Below, one piece after another: positions 34,401-42,417 of a stretch of 58,820 nucleotides of DNA. A program made the translations under genes and the position numbers. Origin of the DNA: CAZYTX01 sp964650485. GTDB lineage: Bacteria; RBG-13-61-14; DATKZS01. The stretch's first letter is position 1. Each line of letters begins with the position of its first letter. Under the pieces are notes generated by a model. That model ran no database searches. It was not told the DNA's origin and saw only the letters and a list, made by a program, of their open reading frames with translations. The DNA lies in assembly GCA_964650485.1 (NCBI GenBank), contig CAZYTX010000023.1, positions 1-58,820 of the forward strand, given 5' to 3'.

Positions 34401-35957
34401 TGAAGCGGGGACGGTGTCGCAAAACCCGAGTGGACCGGAAGATACTACGGGCGCTTTGCTGTCCAGCCTCTCCTCGCCCGGAACATAGTCGTATCCTTTG
34501 TTCAGCGGCACCACGGAGGGATTATCAGTAACCAGGTTTGAAAGGTCCCACTCGAGGCCTGCCTCCCCGTCCAGGCTCTCCAGCATGTATATGCGGGAGC
34601 CGTAGTTAATGAACATGAGCAGGCTGTTCGAGTCCGGAGAATGTATAATGCTGGCCTCGGAGTCGAAGACCGCGGGGATATTGGTCTGTTTGCCGATAAA
34701 GAACTCCCCGTCGTCAACCGCGGACTTGTCGTCCACCTCCTGGTACTGCATGGCCCCGTCACCGGCCCCGTAATCATCGCTCCCGCACTGCTCGAACACG
34801 CCGGCGTCTCCTTCATCACCCGAGCCCGGCACCCCGTCACAGTCCGGCCAGGTGTCTTCGATCACGGTTGCAAGGTCGTCAGGCTCGAAAGTCGGCCCTC
34901 CGTCAAGACGGGTGTTCCCGCTCCGCGCGGGCTGAATCTCCCCCTTATAGATATAATTGTCATCCGGCTGGTATATGGTGTCCAGCCACAGCCAGTAGGC
35001 GTTTAATTTGATTGCTTCATTTCCCTTCCTCCCGCGACACATCTCGCCTGACAGGTCCCGCACCTGTATGTAGTAGGTGGCGCCAGCCAATGCGTGGAAT
35101 GTAACCTCGGGGTCAATCCACTTGAAGAAGTCCGGGCCGTGCGTGGACTCGGCAACGGTGCCCCCCGAGGCTGAGAGTACGCTCAGCTTGAGGTTGTGCC
35201 TTACGGTATAGGGCTCGCTCTTCTTTGCCAGTTTAAAGTAAGTGCCAAGACCGATAATGCCAGAGTGTGTATTTGAACTCATCCGCACGCGGGCCACTAC
35301 CAGCGCTGACTCATCCATGCTTATGGAATACGTGTCCACGTCGCCCGCGGTGGCTCCGGAGTTGATCATTCCCATGAAGATTCTGTCGTTTATGTCGGCT
35401 GGATCAATCCGGTATGCGTTTCCCAGGGAATCGCCCACCATATCAATATCGCAGTCGCTGGTGGTGAGCTTCTCGAGGGAGTACATGTCTCTGTGGTTTG
35501 TGTAATAAAGAGCGAGCTCTTCATTTGAGACAATTGCCTCCGGCCTTGCAGAGGCAGGCTTATGAAGTCCCCCCGGCTCGTCATCATACTTAAAATCAAG
35601 GAAGTCTTCGTCTCCGTTGTGGTCGATATTATAATCCCAACTATCATCCACGTCGTTCGAGGGGAAATAGGTCTCGTCGCCCACAAAGTATCTCGCCTTT
35701 AAAGCCGAGGACCCAAGTCCCTTTCCCAGTGTCTTGATTTTTCCCGCTCCCACCGTATAAATAACGAACTTTCCGTAATAGGTGTCTTCCACGCCCTGGG
35801 GCTCGCCCTCAGGCGGGTCTTCAGCCTCGCCCAGGGCGCCCAGCCCCGGGACGTAGCATGCTCCAACAATGAGGGGTAAAAGGACAAACACAAGAATGCT
35901 CACCACTCTTCTAATAATCATGACCCCTGACTCCTTCTCGTTCATCTTTATGACCAT
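31407..35957 (-). CDS. giant repeat-containing surface lipoprotein with C-terminal membrane tail
   Basis: 1516-aa protein, no named family recognised as a whole. Start ATG 35957 has GGAGG seven bases upstream; ATG 35921 (AAGGAG) is a second choice. The signal peptide ends PLIVGAC, a good lipobox. Regions in order: an acidic leader; a beta-sandwich resembling a PPC domain (GDVDTYSI ... GATYYIQVRDL, coding about 35030-35380); a long Gly/Asp-rich region with about ten short repeats of I-x-x-G-x-N/D-G (see the repeat entry); a segment like a five-bladed beta-propeller (VWGPEATVKDGKIFLYYSA, LMFYTG, VGLARSSDGMEF, NPLI); and a final hydrophobic helix followed by RRRRD. No catalytic residues are identified. 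It follows a FadL-like porin gene by 45 bases and is probably co-expressed with it. Confidence 0.8.
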   Translation of the reverse strand: MVIKMNEKESGVMIIRRVVSILVFVLLPLIVGACYVPGLGALGEAEDPPEGEPQGVEDTYYGKFVIYTVGAGKIKTLGKGLGSSALKARYFVGDETYFPSNDVDDSWDYNIDHNGDEDFLDFKYDDEPGGLHKPASARPEAIVSNEELALYYTNHRDMYSLEKLTTSDCDIDMVGDSLGNAYRIDPADINDRIFMGMINSGATAGDVDTYSISMDESALVVARVRMSSNTHSGIIGLGTYFKLAKKSEPYTVRHNLKLSVLSASGGTVAESTHGPDFFKWIDPEVTFHALAGATYYIQVRDLSGEMCRGRKGNEAIKLNAYWLWLDTIYQPDDNYIYKGEIQPARSGNTRLDGGPTFEPDDLATVIEDTWPDCDGVPGSGDEGDAGVFEQCGSDDYGAGDGAMQYQEVDDKSAVDDGEFFIGKQTNIPAVFDSEASIIHSPDSNSLLMFINYGSRIYMLESLDGEAGLEWDLSNLVTDNPSVVPLNKGYDYVPGEERLDSKAPVVSSGPLGFCDTVPASGDEYAASEIANYATAFGTTLNYMLPEGTTNEWVPAGYALNAPVGFPHTYAVTFGDNEHLDSDPLVDRLRGNAIYSGPDGIINTMFAPQYEASANPALGIDKLEKEYSNLGAYGLNPVIKPEDLPGERRLMGPGRPDDPVIYCEQKSKYLKPLSGETCDSRVPLNGQVTHGSNRGAYLLGDDQWNREIFRGWDPWIYPTPFDDGNTLDPLLGDTMTPAAYWQKQHCNFYDFGFQFDKCALASPVDPDAPGYRATKQPVAIYAGSDNVLDTAQSGLRGDDVICRQGATVGICPGPNGKFDWHGLYDGLSADDRLEIVMDTGNTLNPGMIVGIGPGQNGVLESPIKSSYSLSDLIDSRDYIGGDYYCQTIDGYPAICPGLVEKYEDQYSGTIRTTGSRKLMTLWPMYTNSPDQSPNTGGMAPKRDLYAMYDDELCIINGQIAICPGVNGYFQSYPLSRREEIDSDEDLFNLYDRVSQYVGRDCYSLASEIVRDQVSETDSVRYVLYRYRGVRHDDMVKWNPVDGYHVTTGYNGINQSCVAAGDVQEMGFNKGLPDVSIISPGPDGRFQTYPLADEVVYWGDGIYKISTGKDGVANSYIMGDDRLEILFGTGKADHPCVDSGSDGRADTTAQRNDTQLYYPGEYTGFDAYSVWGPEATVKDGKIFLYYSALGWSRLPEQFPKGRGSLSSSGECKRIGLDLQKGRNETDSSFDDTRFERVLTYPNFRRYLDNNQGVMIAPRIGVATASMSCLRDPARSHIECWSFRNTPALGVGEQCMATGGALLSLGGIMEALPGAWPDINWFGAFSPDVQKTQREDGQGELFLMFYTGLTYWLGGDRPEGWNSREEKFVQYHRQVGLARSSDGMEFQQVRDVNPLIAQPDDFLSFALWVSIGKGDYPSYAAPTVISAGYDQYGEPAYGMFFNSFFSTYDVDPHNVEILNRRKEDHIGYAIRSGKSYFACSLSSDHWMDNKQEMRSILQISMLAVPVVIILAFRLVRRRRD
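32527..34192 (-). repeat. protein-level repeats in the giant lipoprotein
   Basis: Inside the lipoprotein gene about ten copies of a short unit recur with pattern [I/V]-x-[P/S/T/A]-G-x-[N/D]-G-x-hydrophobic, for example IYSGPDGII (about 34180), ICPGPNGKF (33520), IGPGQNGVL (33400), ICPGVNGYF (33070), ISPGPDGRF (32720), STGKDGVAN (32640) and DSGSDGRAD (32540). Several are followed 10-15 residues later by GDD or DDRLEI. Copies differ in DNA, so this is an old protein repeat and not a recent tandem duplication. The Asp/Asn/Gly turns could bind calcium, which is inference. Confidence 0.6.
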
Positions 35958-36002
35958 GGCTTTTCCTCCGTCATCTCTGCTCCCCCACTTCATCCTCGGC
36001 GA

Positions 36003-37430
36003 TCATCTTAGCCACGTGAGCTGGAAACCGACCTGGGTGACGGATGCCTCGGTGCGAACCTGGTAATTTTCAAGAGGAATTCTCTGATATTCGTCCGGCT
36101 CCAGGTAGTAGTTACGCTCTTCAATGTCCATGTGCTGGGCGTGGATGTTTATCTCAAGCCTCGGCGGAAAGTCCGGGTTCTCCGCGGCCAGCTTGCCCTT
36201 TTTCCTGTCCCATCCGAAGCCCAGGCCGAACGAGAAAACATCTGAGTCGGAGTCAACCATTGCCACCTGCCAGGCGAACTTCGCCTGCGGTTGAGGAGAT
36301 TCCCATTGGTAGTATCCGCCCCGTACTGCAAAACGCGCGTTCTTCAGGTCCTTGAACTTCCAGAAGAGCATGGGGGAGGCGTCGCCTTCGTACTCGAGGC
36401 CGTACCTGTCAATCTCAATGTCCTCGAGGCCCGGGTCCCTGGGCTGCGGACCCGTGAAGAACTCATCAGTGTAAACGTCAGGAGCGCTCCATTGATACAT
36501 CGCGGACCTGGGGTAAAAGTCGTCCCATGCCTGCATCTCACGGGCGTAGGCCACGGTCAAGGTCCCGTCGTTCCAGGGCAGGGGTATATGGCCTGCTCCA
36601 CCGTACACCGTGGTCTCCACCTGGCCCGGGACCTTCATGTCAATCATTATGTACTGGCTCTCGGTGAAAGTTGCGCCCGGCCCTCCCATCAGCTCGACCC
36701 TGATCTTGTAACGGGCCCATGTCACCGGCTTGTAAAGATAGCCCAGGCTTATGTACTTTATAGGCCGGAAAGAGATGTTGAACCCGGTGTTGAACTCGCT
36801 GTCAGGGTCGGCTCCCGCTGAAAAGGAAGTGGCTTCAACATTTGAAGGGACAAAACCCGTGATAATGCCTATCTGGTCCATGAGAGCGTCAATAGGCACG
36901 GGGAAATAGCTCACCGAGACCAGGCTGCTCTCGTGCTCGAAGCTCGCGCCCACGGAAAGCCAGTTCGTAAGACGGAAAGAAATCCCGAAGTTCAGAAGCA
37001 GGGGCATGGAGTCCTGGTACATCTGCCAGGAAAAGCCGCCGCCTCCGCCGGTAAGAGCGCCAAGGTCAAGTGACAGACCTCCGCCGCCACCCACAGGGCT
37101 TGTGCCAACCAGCAGTCCCAGCCCTATCCTGTCCCTCAACAGCCGACGGTTCAAGCCGAACTTCATGGCGGAGCTTCCCAGGCTGTTTTCCTCATTGATC
37201 AACATCTCCCCCGATGTGGAGATGTACTCGAAGGAGGTGGACTCGCGGGAAAGAGCAAGAGCGGAAGGATTGTAATGAACCGCCTCCCACCCTTGGGCAA
37301 TGCTGACCATGGCGCCTCCCATGGCGGTGCCCCGCGAGGATGCACCGAACATATTAAGCGAACCCGCTCTCAACTGGCCAGACCATGACAATAAAACCAC
37401 GGCCACAGCCACTGCTGCCTTTCTGCCCAT
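36003..37430 (-). CDS. FadL/OmpP1/TodX-family outer-membrane protein
   Basis: Outer-membrane beta-barrel of the hydrophobic-compound transporter family, 475 aa. Signal peptide AAVAVAVVLLSWSGQLRAG is followed at once by the family hallmark NMFGASSRGTAMGGA and, slightly later, WEAVHYNPSALAL (NPA-type motif). The barrel ends with a C-terminal aromatic-rich strand (TQVGFQLTWLR). Family members take up fatty acids or aromatic hydrocarbons; ligand is not predictable here. ATG 37430 has GGAGG six bases upstream and a good promoter before it. The giant lipoprotein gene follows after 45 bases, which makes the two likely partners in the same envelope layer. Confidence 0.87.
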   Translation of the reverse strand: MGRKAAVAVAVVLLSWSGQLRAGSLNMFGASSRGTAMGGAMVSIAQGWEAVHYNPSALALSRESTSFEYISTSGEMLINEENSLGSSAMKFGLNRRLLRDRIGLGLLVGTSPVGGGGGLSLDLGALTGGGGGFSWQMYQDSMPLLLNFGISFRLTNWLSVGASFEHESSLVSVSYFPVPIDALMDQIGIITGFVPSNVEATSFSAGADPDSEFNTGFNISFRPIKYISLGYLYKPVTWARYKIRVELMGGPGATFTESQYIMIDMKVPGQVETTVYGGAGHIPLPWNDGTLTVAYAREMQAWDDFYPRSAMYQWSAPDVYTDEFFTGPQPRDPGLEDIEIDRYGLEYEGDASPMLFWKFKDLKNARFAVRGGYYQWESPQPQAKFAWQVAMVDSDSDVFSFGLGFGWDRKKGKLAAENPDFPPRLEINIHAQHMDIEERNYYLEPDEYQRIPLENYQVRTEASVTQVGFQLTWLR

Positions 37431-37463
37431 GGATACCTCCATAATATCAGATCATGCATTAGT

Positions 37464-37492
37464 CTTTTAGGAAAAAATGAGCCTCTTGTCAA
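37464..37492 (-). promoter_or_regulatory. putative sigma-70 promoter of the FadL-like/giant lipoprotein pair
   Basis: Minus strand: perfect TTGACA (37487-37492), 17-base spacer, TAAAAG (37464-37469, four of six). About 30 bases before the FadL-like start. It sits in the 324-base gap 37431-37754, which otherwise holds the divergent ppiD promoter, an inverted repeat over that promoter, and AT-rich sequence with no gene seen. Confidence 0.5.
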
Positions 37493-37611
37493 GCCCATAA
37501 AGAAAAAAACTAATAGTGCCTGAATTCTATCGCAATGAGCCGGGGAGTCAAGCAAGCTATAATCTTTTTGAAAAACTTCGCCGCGGCTGCTCGCAAATAA
37601 AAGCACCCGAT

Positions 37612-37641
37612 GCAAAAACTTCTTGCTTTTTCAAGTTTTGC
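37612..37641. promoter_or_regulatory. inverted repeat over the ppiD-like promoter
   Basis: GCAAAAACTT (37612-37621) and AAGTTTTGC (37633-37641) form an imperfect dyad (one-base slip) whose centre covers the -35 hexamer of the plus-strand promoter. Position and symmetry suit a repressor operator; no regulator gene is nearby. Confidence 0.3.
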
Positions 37642-37651
37642 TAATTATAAT
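37623..37651 (+). promoter_or_regulatory. putative sigma-70 promoter of the PpiD-like gene
   Basis: TTGCTT (37623-37628), 17-base spacer, perfect TATAAT (37646-37651). The transcript would have a leader of about 95 bases to the ATG at 37755, with GGAGG at 37739-37743. Confidence 0.6.
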
Positions 37652-37754
37652 GCATGCTTGTTGCAGACTTTTCAGTAGATGCGGTCAGTACACGCCTGTT
37701 CTTTGCTGTCGTTTGAACTGACAGAAACTTTGTACATTGGAGGAATGTTAATAC

Positions 37755-39758
37755 ATGCTTTCCTGGATCAGAAAACAGGCTGGTTCCCCGTGGGTGAAAG
37801 CCCTCATGATAGTGGTGGCCGTAACCTTCTTCGGCGGGTTCGGGCTGCTCTCCTCGACCAAGGTGCAGTCATGCCTGGGAATAGATGAGGAGGCTGGCAA
37901 GGGACAGGTCCTGGCAAAGGTGGACGGCCAGGAGATAAAGGAGAGGGAGTTCAGGCTCGCATACAACCGGCAGTACCAGAACCTGCTCTCCAGCCTGCGC
38001 TCGCAGTCCCCTGACCAGTCCCTGCCGGAAAAAGAGATAGACCGTGACAAGTTGCGCCGGGAGGTCATGGAGGGGCTCATCCAGGAGAAGCTGGTGCTCA
38101 AGGAGGCTGACCGCCTGGGCATAGATGTGAGCGACAGCGAGGTGCAGCGGGAGATAGTGCGCATCTTTTCGGCCGGGACCAGGCAGGGGTTTAACCCGAA
38201 AAACTACCGGAGGGTATTGGCCAGCCAGGGGATATCAGAGACCTACTTCGAGTCAAAGGTGCGCGAGGACGTGAGGTACAGAAAGCTCCTGGACGCCATG
38301 GCTGGCGGGGCCGATCTGCTCCCGGAGGAAGTGAAGGAGCGCTACGCTTTCAAACACGAGTCGGTGAAGCTCGAGTACTTGGCCCTTGATCCCTCAGTGG
38401 TGGCAAAACAGGCTTTGCCGGATGAATCAGAGGTGCAAGAGTATTACGAGGAGCATAAAGTGGACTTTTACCTGGGCGAGACCCGCAGGGTGGATTACCT
38501 GAAGTGGGACCTCTCCGAACTCCTGCCACTAGCCTCTGCAAGTGAAGAAGAGATCAAGGAGTATTACCAGGAAGCCAAAGACAGGTACCTGGAGGCCCCG
38601 CCCCAGGTGAAGGTAAGGCATATTATTTTAAGGGTGAGCAAGGAAGCTCCGGAAATTGACGTTATAGAGGCCCAGACAAAGATCGAAGAGATAAGGAGAG
38701 AAGCCCAAAAGCCCGATGCTGACTTTGCCGAGCTGGCGAGCAAATACTCGGAGGGGCCCACCAGGGATGACGGAGGAGACCTGGGATGGTTCACCAAAAA
38801 GGAATATGCTTCCGAGCTCGACATGCAGGCCCTTCTTCCCGATCTTGAAGAGGCGGCCTTCGCTATCGAGGAGGGCGAGGTCTCGGAGCCGGTGAGGACG
38901 GACTTCGGCTTCCACCTTCTCATGGTGGAGGAGAAAAAGGAGGCCGAGTACAGCCCGTTCGAGGAAGTCGAGGAAAAGGTGGAAGAGACCATCCTGACGA
39001 TAAAGGCCCTGGAGGCGGGCAAGGAAAAGGCCAATCAAATCAAAAGCCGGGTCGAGAAGGGCGACTCCCTCACAAATGCCGCTAGAGAGGCAGGCAGGGA
39101 AGTAAAGACCTCCGAATGGTTCCAGTTGTCAGATGACCACATTTTCAGGATGCCCGACAGCAGTGTCATCATAGAAAAGGCATTCGAGCTCGACATGAAC
39201 GAGCTGAGCGAGCCGCTGCTCGGAGACGAGCACGTCTACCTCATAAAGGTGGTGGAAAAGAAGCCCGAGAGGCAGGGCACGCTCGAAGAGGTAAAGGACA
39301 GGATCATAGCGAAGCTGAAGCCCGCAGAAGAGATGAAAAGCACGCTCGACACCGCGCAAGATTACCTTTCGCAGTTGAAGCAGGACGAGATAAGCACACA
39401 AGAGCTGGCCGATAAAGAGGGCATCGAGAGCGGAGAGACAGATTACATGGAAAGGGCGGAGGTGCTTATACAAGGTGTGGGGTACTCGGACACACTTGAA
39501 AAGGAAGTGGACTACATGAACCCGGAGAATACGTGGCCGCAAAAGCCTGTCATACTGGGAGAAAAAGTGGTTATAATACACCTCCTCGACCTGAAACCGC
39601 CGGACATGGAAGAATTCGAAGAGGAGAAAGAGGAATACAAGACACAGTTGCTGGCGAAGAAGCAGAACGAAGTTGTGCAGACATGGCTGGACAGTCTTAA
39701 GGAAGGAAGGGTCGAGTATACTGAGCGGTGGTGGGAGATAGTCCCTCCAAAACAATAA
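37755..39758 (+). CDS. PpiD/SurA-type peptidyl-prolyl isomerase and chaperone
   Basis: Membrane-anchored periplasmic folding factor, 667 aa. N-terminus MLSWIRKQAGSPWVKALM plus a hydrophobic segment (IVVAVTFFGGFGLL) is the typical PpiD anchor. A SurA_N/trigger-factor-like chaperone region (VDGQEIKEREFRLAYNRQ) follows, then a parvulin domain at about 284-395 (QVKVRHILL-like start, FAELASKYSEGPTRDDGGDLGWF, FGFHLLMV). The C-terminal 270 residues are acidic and helical. It helps newly exported envelope proteins fold at the inner membrane; the divergent FadL-like porin is a plausible client. It may be called PpiD, but SurA-like multi-domain forms occur too. Confidence 0.87.
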   Translation: MLSWIRKQAGSPWVKALMIVVAVTFFGGFGLLSSTKVQSCLGIDEEAGKGQVLAKVDGQEIKEREFRLAYNRQYQNLLSSLRSQSPDQSLPEKEIDRDKLRREVMEGLIQEKLVLKEADRLGIDVSDSEVQREIVRIFSAGTRQGFNPKNYRRVLASQGISETYFESKVREDVRYRKLLDAMAGGADLLPEEVKERYAFKHESVKLEYLALDPSVVAKQALPDESEVQEYYEEHKVDFYLGETRRVDYLKWDLSELLPLASASEEEIKEYYQEAKDRYLEAPPQVKVRHIILRVSKEAPEIDVIEAQTKIEEIRREAQKPDADFAELASKYSEGPTRDDGGDLGWFTKKEYASELDMQALLPDLEEAAFAIEEGEVSEPVRTDFGFHLLMVEEKKEAEYSPFEEVEEKVEETILTIKALEAGKEKANQIKSRVEKGDSLTNAAREAGREVKTSEWFQLSDDHIFRMPDSSVIIEKAFELDMNELSEPLLGDEHVYLIKVVEKKPERQGTLEEVKDRIIAKLKPAEEMKSTLDTAQDYLSQLKQDEISTQELADKEGIESGETDYMERAEVLIQGVGYSDTLEKEVDYMNPENTWPQKPVILGEKVVIIHLLDLKPPDMEEFEEEKEEYKTQLLAKKQNEVVQTWLDSLKEGRVEYTERWWEIVPPKQ

Positions 39759-39772
39759 GAAACCTTGTCGGA

Positions 39773-40768
39773 TTATGATCTTCCACTCAGGCCTTCAAGC
39801 TCCTTCATTGCCGGGGCCAGGAATGCCAGCCCCAGCATGGACCTCAATATCAGCCTCACCCCGGGGATAAAGATGGTTGCCGCGGCTATGTCCGCGGGGT
39901 CAGCGTAATTAGAGAAGAACACCATCCATGCCGCGGTGGTGGTCCCGAAGCCTCCGAAAGCTATTGGAAGCGCCGAGAGCACCAGTACCACTGGCATCCA
40001 GAACAGAAAGTAGAAAAAGGGGACTTCCACGTTAAAAGAGAGCGCCACTATGTACATGCCCAATACATCAACCACGATCGCCGGCACCGTGTATCCCCAC
40101 CCTGCAAGCCAGTGCCCCATGCCCGACTGCCTGAAGGCAGACCACCACTCGGACTTAAAAGAAGAGGCCAGCCGCCTGCTGATGACACCCTTTCCATAAG
40201 TCCAGAAAATCCACCAGTCCACCATGAGCAAGAGCAAAAATGCCAGCACGGGGGCCCAGTCCCTCATACGTACCGCAGATATCACCCCAGGACTAAGACT
40301 CCAAAGCGCAAAAACGAACAACGTGAATAAAAGCACGTACCCGAAAACCGCCACGTTCACCCTCCACATGAGGAGACCCGCCTGCTTGCTGAAAGATATG
40401 TGCACCTTTCGCGCGAAATACAGGAACACCCCTCCCGTGGCAAGGGTGATGTTCACCATGGTCAGAAGATACATGGCAGCCTTTATCACCATGTAGTCCC
40501 TGAAACGGACCGGCCGGTGGAACCACTGGAAGGACTTGACCGTAAACGCGGTGTCAGTGAACCAGAAGACCAGAAGAGGCAGGATCACGCCCATGGTCGC
40601 CGGAAACACCTCCGCCATGGAAGCGGCCTCGCGGAGGCTCTCCCAGTCCTCGCCCCTGAGGAAGTAGTAGAGGATGGCCGCGGAGATTATTACCGTGACC
40701 ATGCGCATAACCCAGCGCAAAAGGTTGCGCCGGGCTGGTTTTTCGTTTTCAGAGTTCACGACGAGCAC
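39773..40768 (-). CDS. lysylphosphatidylglycerol synthase TM-region/YbhN-like membrane protein
   Basis: Integral membrane protein, 331 aa, with about seven to eight predicted membrane segments and the family-type C-terminal block ALPIAFGGFGTTTAAWMVFF (PxxxxGxGxxE-like loop, though here the usual Glu is replaced). It belongs to the UPF0104/flippase-like group (DUF2156 catalytic domain absent), related to the membrane part of MprF and to proteins that flip lipid-linked material. The start is uncertain: GTG 40768 or GTG 40759, neither with a strong ribosome site. It follows the sulfatase gene (69-base gap) and is probably in its transcript, suggesting lipid or glycan modification. Confidence 0.72.
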   Translation of the reverse strand: MLVVNSENEKPARRNLLRWVMRMVTVIISAAILYYFLRGEDWESLREAASMAEVFPATMGVILPLLVFWFTDTAFTVKSFQWFHRPVRFRDYMVIKAAMYLLTMVNITLATGGVFLYFARKVHISFSKQAGLLMWRVNVAVFGYVLLFTLFVFALWSLSPGVISAVRMRDWAPVLAFLLLLMVDWWIFWTYGKGVISRRLASSFKSEWWSAFRQSGMGHWLAGWGYTVPAIVVDVLGMYIVALSFNVEVPFFYFLFWMPVVLVLSALPIAFGGFGTTTAAWMVFFSNYADPADIAAATIFIPGVRLILRSMLGLAFLAPAMKELEGLSGRS

Positions 40769-40837
40769 ACATGAAAAGACATTTTGAGAAAGTATGAGAG
40801 AGGTATCTTAGAGAGTCAAGGTGAAGCCCGCTTGCAC

Positions 40838-42238
40838 CTATTCGATATAACCCAGGCTCTTCAACTGCTCGACTGTTTCGGGGTCCAGAACTATGCTCTT
40901 GCCCTTAACGCCCTCCAGCCTCAGTTTCTCAATGGCTTCGAGAGCCTTCTTAAGCTCTTTTACCTCGCGCCTGTTTCCCCTGTATATGTCTCGCATCTCC
41001 CGAGGGTCTCTTACCCTGTCATAAAATTCATACTCGTCCGGGTTCTTATTGGTTGAAGTGAACGTGGCCATCTCCATGGGATGGGTCTTTATCAGCTTGA
41101 ATTCGCTGTTCTGCACGCAGCGTGGGGCCCTGCCCCTGTAGGTCTCGGCGTAGATCAGCGGATCATCTTCATGCCCGGAAAAGACGTTCCTTCCCTGCAA
41201 AAACAGCTTTTCAACATCCGCGCCTGCAAAATAGCAGAGGGTGGGGAAAATGTCTATAAGCTGCGCCGGCTTTTCGTAAACATGGTCTTTAGGGATGTAT
41301 CCATCCAGCACCATGTACATGGGAACCTGGATCTCCTCCCTGTACACGGTGTAGGAGTGCAGGAAACCGCCGTGCTCATAACACTGCTCGCCGTGGTCGG
41401 AGATGATCACCACCAGGGTGTGATCGAGCCATCCACCGGAATCGAGCGCTTTTATGAACCTCTTAAATGCATCGTCCCAGTAGTTGATCTGGGCGTCGTA
41501 AACAGCCCTGGTGTAATCCACCAGCTCCTTTGACATCGGCCCATCCCAGGGACCGTACTTCCCCACAGGCACCATGTCCCTCCTGTTGGTGTAGAGATAT
41601 TTGTAATCCCTGGGCGGCTTGTAAGGGCTGTGCACGTCCATGTAGTGGAGGTACAAGAACACCGGCTTTTTGGGAGAGGTGTTAAGCCATTTGATAACCT
41701 TCTTGTTCAACGTGTCCGCCGGGGTCTTCCCAGGATACTCCTGGTAAAGGTCGAATCCTTGGTCAAACCCCATAAAATCGCGGATGTTGGGGTTGGTGTG
41801 GAAAGCCGCGGTGGTGTACCCCTCCTCCTTTAAAACCTCGGCAATGGTCACAAGCTCCGGGGACAACACGTCAGACAATATATTGTTCTCGTCCTCCATT
41901 CCGGGCTTGGCTGCTTTCCTCACCTGGTGCATAGGCGGGAGCAGGCTGGTGAACAAGGACGCCACCGAGAGCCTGGTATGACTGGAATGAGCATATGCTC
42001 TTTTGAACCTCGTCCCTTTTTCCCCGAACCCGGAAAGGAAAGGGTTGGTATTCCTCGAATACCCGTAGTCAGCAAGAGAGTCCGGCCGCAAGGCATCTAT
42101 AATCAGTATGAAAATATTCGGCTTCTCTTCGGGTCTTTTGACCTTTTTATGGCAACCGGGGCAGATGAGCAAAATAAAGGCCAGGGCAGAGGCAAGTAAG
42201 AATTTTATCCTGGAACTCCCGAACTTTGAAAAGTCCAT
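40838..42238 (-). CDS. sulfatase/alkaline-phosphatase-superfamily lipoprotein
   Basis: 466-aa exported hydrolase. Signal peptide ends LLICPGC (an imperfect lipobox). The metal motif IFILIIDALRPDSLADYGY is standard; later IISDHGEQCYEHGG supplies the D-H metal ligands. At the catalytic site, where sulfatases have C/S-x-P-x-R, this protein has SSHTRLS, so the nucleophile is a serine or threonine and the conserved proline is a histidine. It may be a sulfatase needing serine-type maturation, a phosphodiesterase or a phosphoethanolamine-transferase-like enzyme. ATG 42238 has AAGGAGAA upstream. Downstream is the flippase-like gene; a divergent universal-stress gene shares its promoter region. Confidence 0.8.
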   Translation of the reverse strand: MDFSKFGSSRIKFLLASALAFILLICPGCHKKVKRPEEKPNIFILIIDALRPDSLADYGYSRNTNPFLSGFGEKGTRFKRAYAHSSHTRLSVASLFTSLLPPMHQVRKAAKPGMEDENNILSDVLSPELVTIAEVLKEEGYTTAAFHTNPNIRDFMGFDQGFDLYQEYPGKTPADTLNKKVIKWLNTSPKKPVFLYLHYMDVHSPYKPPRDYKYLYTNRRDMVPVGKYGPWDGPMSKELVDYTRAVYDAQINYWDDAFKRFIKALDSGGWLDHTLVVIISDHGEQCYEHGGFLHSYTVYREEIQVPMYMVLDGYIPKDHVYEKPAQLIDIFPTLCYFAGADVEKLFLQGRNVFSGHEDDPLIYAETYRGRAPRCVQNSEFKLIKTHPMEMATFTSTNKNPDEYEFYDRVRDPREMRDIYRGNRREVKELKKALEAIEKLRLEGVKGKSIVLDPETVEQLKSLGYIE

Positions 42239-42306
42239 ACCGATTCTCCTTCTTAGCCGGGGCGCGCGCCGGAAAACGGCTTCCCGTATGCTTCAGAACG
42301 AGAATT

Positions 42307-42335
42307 AAAATAATTCAAATTATTTGCATTGTCAA
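42307..42335 (-). promoter_or_regulatory. putative sigma-70 promoter of the 40838-42238 sulfatase
   Basis: Minus strand: perfect TTGACA (42330-42335), 17-base spacer, TATTTT (42307-42312). The spacer contains the palindrome CAAAT-T-ATTTG, which recurs in the divergent promoter. Confidence 0.5.
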
Positions 42336-42367
42336 CCTTATCCGCCACGGTATATGCATGTGAACCG

Positions 42368-42383
42368 CGTGCCCGCGTGCCCG
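42368..42383. repeat. tandem 8-bp repeat
   Basis: CGTGCCCG occurs twice in a row at 42368-42375 and 42376-42383, five bases before the -35 hexamer of the universal-stress gene promoter. It is in the position of an activator site, or it may be chance. Confidence 0.3.
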
Positions 42384-42388
42384 ACGAT

Positions 42389-42417
42389 TTGCTTGAATGT
42401 CACGGTTCAAATATAAT
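42389..42417 (+). promoter_or_regulatory. putative sigma-70 promoter of the universal stress gene
   Basis: TTGCTT (42389-42394), 17-base spacer, perfect TATAAT (42412-42417). It gives a leader of about 30 bases with AGGAGG before ATG 42455. Confidence 0.6.
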
